From: Arachis hypogaea
Lineage: Eukaryota; Streptophyta; Magnoliopsida; Fabales; Fabaceae
Reading direction: 5' to 3'
Length of the DNA: 64,000 bases
Assembly (NCBI RefSeq): GCF_003086295.3
Contig: NC_092045.1
Coordinates: forward strand, 27,074,022 to 27,138,021
Positions 56,267-64,000 of the stretch are shown here, piece after piece. The position numbers and the translations under genes are program-made. Below the pieces are notes generated by a model that saw only the letters and a program-made list of their open reading frames with translations, was not told where the DNA came from and made no database searches. Position 1 is the first letter of the stretch. The number at the start of each line of letters is the position of its first letter.

Positions 56267-56888
56267 AGGGAAGATTTTGTTTTTAATGCAAATTTTTTTC
56301 AAGTTTTCATAATTTTTCAAAATAAAATCTTTTTCAAATCATATCTTTTCAATCATATCTTTTCAAAATTGATTTCTTTCCATTTTCAAAAATACTTGCT
56401 AACAATTAATGATTTGATTCAACATTTCAAGTATGTTGCCTTTTCTGTTGAGAAAGGTTTAATGTTTGAATCATATCTTTTCTTGTTAGCCAAGTCATTA
56501 ATTTTAAAATCAAATCTTTTTTTTTAAATTGTTTTTCAATCATATCTTTTTCAAAATAGTTTTCAATCATATCTTTTTATTTCTAATTTCAAAATCTTTT
56601 TCAAAAATCACTTTATTTCTTTCCCAACCATATTTTTCGAAAATCATTCTTCAAATTTTCAAAATGTTTTTAAATTTTTTTAATTTATTTTCGAAAATTT
56701 CTTTCCCTCTTCTCACATCCTTCTATTTATGGACTAACACTCCTCCTCAATGCACAATTCGAACTCTATCTTTCTAAGTTCGAATTCTTCTACCTCTTCC
56801 TTCTATTTTTCTTTTCCTCTGACACCTCAAGGAATCTCTATACTGTGACATAGAGGATTCCATATTTTCTTGTTCTCTTCTCTTTCAT
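56267..56888 (+). other. AT-rich to TC-rich leader before gag, element B
   Basis: Repeated AATCATATCTTTT words, then a TGACACCTCAAGGAATCTCT block at about 56820, 70 bases before the gag ATG. T-rich open frames here are not genes. Confidence 0.5.
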
Positions 56889-58082
56889 ATGAGCAGGAGC
56901 AAAGATAAAAGCATTCTTGTTGAGGCTGACCCTGAACCTGAAAGGACCTTAAAGCGAAAGCTAAGAGAAGCTAAAGCACAACTCTCTGGAGGGGACCTAA
57001 CAAAAATCTTCAAACAAGAAGAAGACATGGCAGCCGAAAACAACAACAATGCCAACAATGCAAGGAAGGTTCTTGGCGACTTTACTGCACCTACTCCCGA
57101 CTTCTATGGGAGAAGCATCTCTATCCCTGCCGTTGGAGCAAACAACTTTGAGCTTAAGCCTCAATTAGTTTCTCTAATGCAACAGAATTGCAAGTTCCAT
57201 GGACTTCCATTGGAAGATCCTCATCAGTTTTTAGCTGAGTTCTTGCAAATCTGTGACACTGTCAAGACCAATGGGGTTGACCCTGAAGTCTACAGACTTA
57301 TGCTATTCCCTTTTGCTGTAAGAGACGGAGCTAGGATATGGTTGGACTCACAACCTAAAGAAAGCCTGAACTCTTGGGAAAAGCTAGTCAATGCCTTCTT
57401 GGCAAAGTTCTTTCCACCTCAAAAATTGAGTAAGCTTAGAGTGGAAGTCCAAACCTTCAGACAGAAGGAAGGTGAATCCCTCTATGAAGCTTGGGAAAGA
57501 TACAAACAATTGATCAGAAAGTGTCCTTCTGACATGCTTTCTGAATGGAGCATCATAGGTATCTTCTATGATGGTCTATCTGAACTGTCCAAGATGTCAT
57601 TGGATAGCTCTGCTGGAGGATCTCTTCATCTGAAGAAGACGCCTACAGAAGCTCAAGAACTCATTGAAATGGTTGCAAATAACCAATTCATGTACACTTC
57701 TGAAAGGAATCTTGTGAACAATGGGATGAATCAGAAGAAAGGAGTTCTTGAGATTGATACTCTGAATGCCATATTGGCTCAGAACAAAATATTAACTCAG
57801 CAAGTCAATATGATTTCTCAAAGTCTGTCTGGAATGCAAGCTGCACCAGGCAGTACTAAGGATGCTTCATCTGAAGAAGAAGCTTATGATCCTGAGAACC
57901 CTTCAATGGAAGAGGTGAATTACATGGGAGAACCCTATGGAAACACCTATAATCCTTCATGGAGAAATCATCCAAATCTCTCATGGAAGGATCAACAGAG
58001 ACCTCAACAAGGTTTCAACAACAACAATGGTGGAAGAAACAGGTTTAGCAATGGCAAGCCTTTTCCATCATCTTCTCAGTAA
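56889..58082 (+). CDS. Gag-like capsid protein of element B
   Basis: 397 codons from ATG 56889, the best-kept gag in the window. A charged start (EPERTLKRKLREAKAQL) is followed by a FYGRSISIPAVGANNFELKP block and a Retrotrans_gag-type helical domain at about residues 95-265 (LFPFAVRDGARIWLDSQP, SLYEAWERYKQLIRKCPSDM, IIGIFYDGLSELSKMSLD, AQELIEMVANNQ). A Gln-rich stretch and an Asn/Gly-rich tail come last. It ends at a TAA (58080-58082) where element A has CAA. The reading continues about 75 codons further, with a 1-base shift near 58236, to a TGA at 58303 that overlaps the protease start. So it is probably a truncated Gag. No CCHC zinc knuckle is seen. Confidence 0.88.
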   Translation: MSRSKDKSILVEADPEPERTLKRKLREAKAQLSGGDLTKIFKQEEDMAAENNNNANNARKVLGDFTAPTPDFYGRSISIPAVGANNFELKPQLVSLMQQNCKFHGLPLEDPHQFLAEFLQICDTVKTNGVDPEVYRLMLFPFAVRDGARIWLDSQPKESLNSWEKLVNAFLAKFFPPQKLSKLRVEVQTFRQKEGESLYEAWERYKQLIRKCPSDMLSEWSIIGIFYDGLSELSKMSLDSSAGGSLHLKKTPTEAQELIEMVANNQFMYTSERNLVNNGMNQKKGVLEIDTLNAILAQNKILTQQVNMISQSLSGMQAAPGSTKDASSEEEAYDPENPSMEEVNYMGEPYGNTYNPSWRNHPNLSWKDQQRPQQGFNNNNGGRNRFSNGKPFPSSSQ

Positions 58083-58297
58083 CAGACAGAGAATTCTAAG
58101 CAGAGCCATTCTGACTTAGCAACCATGGTCTCTGATCTAATCAAAACCACTCAAAGTTTCATGACTGAAACAAGGTCCTCCATTAGAAACTTGGAGGCAC
58201 AAGTGGGTCATCTGAGTAAGAAAGTTACTGAACTCCCCCTAGCACTCTTCCAAGCAATACAGAAGAGAATTCAAAAGGAGAGTGCAAGGCCATCAGC

Positions 58298-59227
58298 ATG
58301 GCTGAATTTGGAGAGGAGGAAGAGGCAGTGAGTGCCACTGAGGAAGACCTCAACGGACGTCCACTGGCCTCCAATGAGTTCCCTAATGAGGAACCATGGG
58401 AATCCGAGGCTCACACCAAGACCATAGAGATTCCATTGGATTTACATCTGCCATTCATGAGCTCTGATGAGTATTCTTCCTCTGAAGAGGATGAAGATGT
58501 CACTGAAGAGCAAGTTGCTAAATACCTTGGAGCAATCATGAAACTAAATGACAAGTTATTTGGTAATGAGACTTGGGAGGATGAACCCCCTTTGCTCACC
58601 AAAGAACTGGATGACTTGTCTAGGCAGAAATTACCTCAAAAGAGACAGGATCCTGGGAAGTTCTCAATACCTTGTACAGTAGGCACCATGACCTTCAAGA
58701 AGGCTCTGTGTGACCTAGGGTCAAGCATAAACCTCATGCCTCTCTCTGTAATGGAGAAGCTAGAGATCTTTGAGGTACAAGCTGCAAGAATCTCACTAGA
58801 GATGGCAGACAATTCAAAAAAACAAGCTTATGGACTTGTAGAGGATGTTCTGGTAAAAGTTAAAAACCATTACATCCCTGCTGATTTCATAGTCCTAGAG
58901 ACTGGGAAGTGCATGGATGAATCCATCATCCTTGGCAGACCCTTCCTAGCCACAGCAAAGGCTGTGATTGATGTTGACAGAGGAGAATTGATCAATCAAG
59001 TGAATGAAGAATCCCTTGTGTTTAAGGCTCAAGGATATTCCTCTGTAACCATGGAGAGGAAGCATGAAGAGCTTCTCTCAAAACAGAGTCAAACAGAGCC
59101 CCCACAGTCAAACTCTAAGTTTGGTATTGGGAGGCCACAACTAAATTCTAAGTTTGGTGTTGAACCCCCACATTCAAACTCTAAGTTTGGTGTTGGGAGG
59201 TTCCAACATTGTTCTGAGTATCTGTGA
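58298..59227 (+). CDS. Aspartic protease-like protein of element B
   Basis: 309 codons with its own ATG (58298), whose last bases overlap the gag stop as ATGGCTGA. An acidic EEEEAVSATEEDL start and SSDEYSSSEEDED segment are followed by the linker LGAIMKLNDKLFGNETWEDE and by the retropepsin-like fold: CD139-L-G-SSINLMPLSV as the active-site loop (DLG for D(T/S)G), YIPADFIVLE, and IILG213-RPFLATAKAVID. The tail repeats NSKFGV three times, encoded by copies of TCTAAGTTTGGTGTT. It would cleave Gag or partner polyproteins; activity is not established. No RT or integrase follows, so this is a stand-alone gag-pro arrangement. Confidence 0.85.
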   Translation: MAEFGEEEEAVSATEEDLNGRPLASNEFPNEEPWESEAHTKTIEIPLDLHLPFMSSDEYSSSEEDEDVTEEQVAKYLGAIMKLNDKLFGNETWEDEPPLLTKELDDLSRQKLPQKRQDPGKFSIPCTVGTMTFKKALCDLGSSINLMPLSVMEKLEIFEVQAARISLEMADNSKKQAYGLVEDVLVKVKNHYIPADFIVLETGKCMDESIILGRPFLATAKAVIDVDRGELINQVNEESLVFKAQGYSSVTMERKHEELLSKQSQTEPPQSNSKFGIGRPQLNSKFGVEPPHSNSKFGVGRFQHCSEYL

Positions 59228-59276
59228 GGCTCCATGAGAGCCCACTGTCAAGCTACTGACATTAAAGAAGCGCTTG

Positions 59277-59292
59277 TTGGGAGGCAACCCAA
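59277..59292 (+). other. Conserved TTGGG-AGGCAA-CCCAA hairpin after protease, element B
   Basis: Same block as at 9632 (AAAGAAGCGCTT.TTGGGAGGC..), with TTTTCTGTAG|GTTGATGATC about 45 bases downstream as an acceptor-like site. Confidence 0.6.
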
Positions 59293-59430
59293 TGTTATAT
59301 TTATCTATTTTCCATTGTTATTTTATGTTTTCTGTAGGTTGATGATCATGGGAAGTCACAAAATCAATTGAAAAAGCAAAAACAGAATGAAGAATAGAAA
59401 GAAAAACAACACACCCTGGAGGAAAACTTG

Positions 59431-59607
59431 CTGGCGTTTAAACGCCAGTAAGGGCAGCAAATGGGCGTTTAACGCCAAGTCTGGCACCATTCTGGGCGTT
59501 TAACGCCAGAAAGGGGCACCAGACTGGCATTAAACGCTAGGAAGGGGCAAGAAGTTGGCGTTAAACGCCAGAAATGGGCACCAGCCCGGCGTTTAACGCC
59601 AGAATTG
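59431..59607. repeat. Palindrome array between protease and third ORF, element B
   Basis: Six well-kept copies, from TGGCGTTTAAACGCCA to CGGCGTTTAACGCCAG, each separated by a GAAAGGGGCACCAG-like spacer, at a mean spacing near 30 bases. Confidence 0.9.
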
Positions 59608-59905
59608 GCAAAAAGAGCATTTTTTGCTCACCTCTTGGTGCATGGATGAATTTTCCTTGACACCTCAGGATCTGTGGACCCTACAGGATCCCCACCTACC
59701 CCACCACTCTCTCTCTTCTTCACCCATTCACCAATCACCTCAATACCTCTTTCCCAAAAACCCCTCACATATCAAATCCCACTATTCTCTTCACCACTCA
59801 CATCCATCCTTCATAAAACCCCACCTATCTCACCATTCAAATTCAAACCACTTTCCTTCCCTAACCCACCCATAATGGCCGAATCATACACCCCCTCTCC
59901 ACTCC

Positions 59906-59913
59906 TATATAAA
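59906..59913 (+). promoter_or_regulatory. Putative internal TATA box before third ORF, element B
   Basis: TATATAAA in a CT-rich region (CCACTCCTATATAAACCC), 198 bases before the ATG at 60104. It is collinear with 10138 in element A. Confidence 0.45.
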
Positions 59914-60030
59914 CCCATCTTCACTCCTTCCTTTTCACAAAACCTACACACTACTTCTCCCCCTTGGCCAAATCCCAAAGCCTCATCCATCTCCTCTATT
60001 TCTTCTTCTTCTACTCTCTTCTTTCTTCTT

Positions 60031-60066
60031 TTGCTCGAGGACGAGCAAACCTTCTAATTTTGGTGT
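60031..60066 (+). promoter_or_regulatory. Hairpin plus PPT-like module, internal copy, element B
   Basis: A perfect 7-bp stem TTGCTCG/CGAGCAA (60031-60037 with 60042-60048), loop AGGA, then ACCTTCTAATTTTGGTGTGG, ending about 40 bases before the third ORF. Confidence 0.6.
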
Positions 60067-60103
60067 GGTAAAAGCATTGCTTTTTGTTTTTCCATAACCA
60101 TTT

Positions 60104-61153
60104 ATGGCATCTAAGGCCGGAGAAACCTCTAGAAAGAGGAAAGGGAAGGCAAAAGCTTCCACCTCCGAGTCATGGGAGATGGAGAGATTCATCTCAAGGG
60201 TGCATCAAGACCACTTCTATGAAGTTGTGGCCATGAAAAAGGTGATCCCCGAGGTCCCTTTCAAACTCAAAAAGAGTGAATATCCGGAGATTCGACATGA
60301 GATCCGAAGAAGAGGTTGGGAAGTTCTTACCAACCCCATTCAACAAGTCAGAATCTTAATGGTTCAAGGGTTCTATGTCAATGCATGGATCACCAAGAAC
60401 CATGATCAAAGTGTGAACCCAGACCCAAAGAATTGGCTTACAATGGTTCGGGGGAAATGCTTAGATTTTAGTCCGGAAAAAATAAGGTTGGCATTCAACT
60501 TGCCCATGATGCAAGCAGATGAACACCCTTACACTAGAAGGGTCAACTTTGATCAAGGGTTGGACCAAGTCCTCATAGACATTTGTGAAGAGGGCGCTCA
60601 ATGGAAGAGAGATTCAAGAGGGAAGCCAGTTCAACTGAGAAGGCATGACCTCAAGCCCATGGCTAGGGGATGGTTGGAGTTTATCCAACGCTCAATCATT
60701 CCCACTAGCAACTGGTCCGAAGTTACTATAGACCGGGCTATCATGATTCATAGCATCATGATTGGAGAGGAAGTAGAAGTTCATGAGGTTATATCCCAAG
60801 AACTTTATAAGGTGGCGGATAAGTCCTCTACCTTGGCAAGGTTAGCCTTCCCTCATCTCATTTGTCACCTCTGTTATTCAGTCGGAATTGACATAGAGGG
60901 AGACATCCTCATTGATGAGGATAAGCCCATCACTAAGAAAAGGATGGAGCAAATAAGAGATCCCACTCATCATGAAATCCCTGAGATGCCTCAAGGGATG
61001 CACTTTCCTCCACAAAACTATTGGGATCAAATCAACACCTCCCTAGGAGAATTGAGTTCCAACATGGGACAACTAAGGGTGGAGCACCAAGAACATTCCA
61101 TCCTCCTCCATGAAATTAAAGAAGATCAAAGAATCATGAGAGATGAGCAATAA
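60104..61153 (+). CDS. Third ORF of element B: putative plant transposon-protein domain
   Basis: 349 codons. A Lys/Arg-rich start (RKRKGKAKA, possible nuclear signal) is followed by a conserved core at about residues 30-260: SEYPEIRHEIRRRGWEVL, VRILMVQGFYVNAW, WLTMVRGKCLDFSPEKIRLAF, ARGWLEFIQRSIIPTSNWSE. A Gln/Glu-rich, probably coiled-coil tail comes last. I recognise the core as the 'putative plant transposon protein' family (Pfam Transposase_32, from memory), often found in Athila-type elements where an env-like gene would stand. Its role is unknown. The stop TAA (61151-61153) replaces a CAA of element A; reading through it reaches TAA at 61226, giving about 374 codons. It has no RT, integrase or transmembrane segment. 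Confidence 0.8.
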   Translation: MASKAGETSRKRKGKAKASTSESWEMERFISRVHQDHFYEVVAMKKVIPEVPFKLKKSEYPEIRHEIRRRGWEVLTNPIQQVRILMVQGFYVNAWITKNHDQSVNPDPKNWLTMVRGKCLDFSPEKIRLAFNLPMMQADEHPYTRRVNFDQGLDQVLIDICEEGAQWKRDSRGKPVQLRRHDLKPMARGWLEFIQRSIIPTSNWSEVTIDRAIMIHSIMIGEEVEVHEVISQELYKVADKSSTLARLAFPHLICHLCYSVGIDIEGDILIDEDKPITKKRMEQIRDPTHHEIPEMPQGMHFPPQNYWDQINTSLGELSSNMGQLRVEHQEHSILLHEIKEDQRIMRDEQ

Positions 61154-61229
61154 AGGCAAGTTAGAGACATTGAGGAGCTTAAGCACTCCATAAGACCTTC
61201 AAGAGGAAGAACAAGCCGCCATCACTAAG

Positions 61230-62104
61230 GTGGACCCGTTCTTTAATCTCCTTGTTCTTTATTTTCCTGTTTTTCAAATTTTCATGCTTATGTTTGTCTA
61301 TGTTTGTGTCTTATGATCATTAGTGTCTTAGTGTCTATGCCTTAAAGTTATGAATGTCCTATGAATCCATCACCTTTCTTAAATGAAAAATGTTCTTAAT
61401 TGAGAAAGAGAAGAATTGCATGAATTTTGAATTTTATAACAGATTAATTATTTTGATGTGGTGGCAATACTTTTGATTTCTGAATGTATGCTTAAACAGT
61501 GCATATGTCTTTTGAATTTGTTGTTCATGAATGTTGGCTCTTGAAAGAATGATGAAAAAGGAGACATGTTACTGAGGATCTGAAAAATCATAAAAATGAT
61601 TCTTGAAGCAAGAAAAAGCAGTGAATACAAAAAAAAACTTCAAAAAAAAAAGAGAAAGAGAAAGAAAGAAAGGAAAAAGAAAAAAAAGAAATATTAAAGT
61701 TGTGATCCAAGGAAAAAAGAGTGTGCTTAAGAACCCTGGACACCTCTAATTGGGGACTCTAGCAAAGCTGAATCACAATCTGAAAAGGTTCACCCAGTTA
61801 TGTGTCTGTGGCATGTATGTATCCGGTGGTAACACTGGAAGACAGAGTGCTTTGGGCCACGGCCAAGACTCATAAAGTAGCTATGTTCAAGAATCATTAT
61901 ACTTAACTAGGAGAATCAATAACACTATCTGGATTCTGAGTTCCTAGAGAAGCCAATCATTCTGAATTTCAAAGGATAAAGTGAGATGCCAAAACTGTTC
62001 AGAGGCAAAAAGCTAAAGCCCCGCTCATCTAATTAATACTGATCTTCATAGATGTTTTTGGAGTTCATTGCATATTCTCTTCTTTTTATCTTATTTGATT
62101 TTCA
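61230..62104 (+). other. 3' untranslated region of element B
   Basis: No coding sequence. Collinear with 10729-11777, with an A-rich tract at 61620-61695 where element A has about 200 additional bases. Confidence 0.6.
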
Positions 62105-62142
62105 GTTGCTTAGGGACAAGCAACAATTTAAGTTTTGTGTTG
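62105..62142 (+). promoter_or_regulatory. Hairpin plus PPT-like module at 3' LTR, element B
   Basis: 7-bp stem GTTGCTT/AAGCAAC (62105-62111 with 62118-62124), loop AGGGAC, then AATTTAAGTTTTGTGTTG up to the LTR start at 62143. It is at the polypurine-tract position. Confidence 0.65.
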
Positions 62143-63793
62143 TGATGAGCGGATAATTTGTACGCTTTTTGGCATTATTTTTAGTATGTTTTTAGTATAT
62201 TTTAGTTAGTTTTTATTATATTTTTATTAGTTTTTAGTTAAAATTCACTTTTCTGGACTTTACTATGAGTTTGTGTGTTTTTCTGTGATTTCAGGTATTT
62301 TTTGGCTGAAATTAAGGGACCTGAGCAAAAATCTGATTCAGAGGCTGAAAAGGACTGCAGATGCTGTTGGATTCTGACCTCCCTGCACTCGAAGTGGATT
62401 TTCTGGAGCTACAGAGGCCCAATTGGCGCGTTCTTAACTGCGTTAAAAAGTAGACATCCTAGGCTTTCCAGAAATATATAATAGTCCATACTTTGCCCGC
62501 GATTTGATGGCCCAAACAGGCGTTCCAAGTCAGCTCAAGAATTCTGGTGTAAAACGCGGAACTGGCACAAGAATGGGAGTTAAACGCCCAAACTGGCATA
62601 AAAGCTGGCGTTTAACTCCAAGAAGAGTCTCTACACGAAAATTCTTCAATGCTCAGCCCAAGCACACACCAAGTGGGCCCGGAAGTGGATTTTTATGTCA
62701 TTTACTCATCTTTGTAAACCCTAAGCTACTAGTTCTCTACAAATAGGACCTTTTGCTATTTTATTTTCATCTTTTGATCACTGTAGATCTTAGGATCATC
62801 TTTGGACGTCTAGTTCTTAGATTATTGGAGGCTTGCCTCTCGACCATGCCTAGACCTTGTTCTTATGTATTTTCAATGGTGGAGTTTCTACACACCATAG
62901 ATTAAGGTGTGGAGTTCTGCTGTACCTCGAGTATTAATGCAATTACTATTATTCTTCTATTCAATTCGGCTTATTCTTATTCTAAGATATCACTTGCTCT
63001 TCAACTTGATGAATGTGATGATCCGTGACACTCATCATCATTCTCACCTATGAACGTGTGCCTGATAACCACCTCCGTTCTACCTTAGATTGAGTGGATA
63101 TCTCTTGGATCCCTAAATTAAAATCTTCGTGGTATAAGCTAGAATTGATGGCGGCATTCAAGAGAATCCGGAAAGTCTAAACCTTATCTGTGGTATTCTG
63201 AGTAGGATTCAAGGATTGAATGACTGTGACAAGCTTCAAACTCGCGATTGTGGGGCGTTAGTGACAGACGCAAAAGAATCACTGGATTCTATTCCGACAT
63301 GATCGAGAACCGACAGCTGAATAGCCATGCTGTGACAGAGCGTGTTGAACATTTTCACTGAGAGGACGGGACTGTAGCCATTGACAACGGTGATGCCCAA
63401 CATACAGCTTGCCATGGAAAGGAGTAAGAAGGATTGGATGAAGACAGTAGGAAAGTATAGAGACGGAAAGGACAAAGCATCTCCATACGCTTATCTGAAA
63501 TTCTCACCAATGAATTACATAAGTATCTCTATCTTTACTTTATGTTTTATTTATCTTTTAATCATTAATCCTCCATTACCATTTGAATCTGCCTGACTGA
63601 GATTTACAAGATGACCATAGCTTGCTTCATACTAACAATCTCCGTGGGATCGACCCTTACTCGCGTAAGGTTTATTACTTGGACGACCCAATGCACTTGC
63701 TGGTTAGTTGTGCGAAGTCGTGATAAAGAGTTGAGATTACAATTGTGCGTACCATGTTGATGGTGCCATTGATGATCACAAATTCGTGCACCA
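62143..63793 (+). repeat. 3' LTR of element B
   Basis: 1651 bases, starting TGATGAGCGGATAATTTG and ending AATTCGTGCACCA. It keeps GCACACACCAAGTGGGCCCG near 62662, absent in the 5' LTR. Confidence 0.92.
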
Positions 63794-63798
63794 CAATG

Positions 63799-63953
63799 CC
63801 AAAGAAATAATTGTATAGTTAGTATTTGTTATTTTATTGTGCATGATATGGTAGGTGAAAATAAAAAATAAATATAAAATGTGTTATTTTATGGTGACTT
63901 TTCATAATTCAAAAGTAAAAAAAAGTAGTTTCTGCTACTTCCCAAACGGGCTC
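63799..63953. mobile_element. Tourist-like MITE, right half
   Basis: Continues the MITE begun at 53528 and ends CCCAAACGGGCTC, followed by TAA (63954-63956). Confidence 0.65.
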
Positions 63954-64000
63954 TAAGTACATCTATTTGCTTTCTTTGATTCCGGTTCTTCCTCATAGGT

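Larger units (their letters stand above)
53756..63793 (+). mobile_element. Element B: complete non-autonomous Ty3/gypsy (FIDEL/Feral-like) retrotransposon
   Basis: 10,038 bases with LTRs 53756-55394 and 62143-63793 and a perfect 5-bp target duplication CAATG (53751-53755 and 63794-63798). Interior: primer site 55401, palindrome array, gag 56889, protease 58298, second array, internal TATA, hairpin module, third ORF 60104, hairpin/PPT module. Reverse transcriptase, RNase H and integrase are absent. The LTRs differ by point changes and a ~15-base gap (near 54277, absent in the 5' copy). The first base pair of the 5' LTR is mutated (TAATAAGC for TGATGAGC). Confidence 0.93.

Overview
The window is nuclear DNA of a flowering plant, almost certainly a legume and most likely a peanut relative (Arachis). 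The evidence is the AT-rich intergenic sequence, stacked Ty3/gypsy retroelements whose LTRs begin TGATGAGCGGATAA (as I recall for the peanut FIDEL/Feral families), tRNA-Asp-type primer sites, Helitrons, MITEs and one intron-less PPR gene. The genus is inferred from memory of repeat families, not from a search. Only one intact host gene is visible, a DYW-subgroup PPR protein at 32245-34350 (+).

Layout. 1-4051: decayed gag/protease region of an Athila-like element ('element 0'), split by a 1.5-kb hAT-like insertion (2109-3624). 4052-12583: 'element A', a non-autonomous gypsy element with 5' LTR, broken gag, protease and a deleted third ORF, ending in a truncated 3' LTR. 12584-23106: remains of another LTR and its primer site ('C'), split by a ~4-kb probable solo LTR ('D', 12812-22805, target duplication AATTC). 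D is itself split by a complete minus-strand non-autonomous element ('E', 15909-21892). 23547-25866: complete non-autonomous hAT element with an 8-bp target duplication. 25875-32244: low-complexity and GC-rich non-coding DNA with one further hAT-like end. 32245-34350: PPR gene. 35992-48548: Helitron territory with degenerate Pif1-type helicase, three relics of a B3-like gene and many AT microsatellites. 48561-49207: a SINE, a MITE and a microsatellite. 51688-53400: FAR1-like gene fragment followed by a ~110-bp tandem repeat. 53528-63953: a Tourist-like MITE split by 'element B' (53756-63793), which is complete, has a perfect CAATG target duplication and carries gag, protease and a third ORF but no reverse transcriptase or integrase.

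The elements share an unusual architecture. A, B and E each carry two copies of a short hairpin with a purine loop (minus/plus reading AGGA, GGGA, AAGA) followed by TTTAAGTKTGGKG. One copy abuts the 3' LTR where the polypurine tract belongs; the other is internal, and in A and B it lies just before the third ORF. A and B also have a TATA box upstream of that ORF, and their gag stop overlaps the protease start (ATGGCTGA). Families A/B, D and E each hold arrays of a different degenerate palindrome. These shared cis-signals in elements with no polymerase of their own are the most interesting part of the window.
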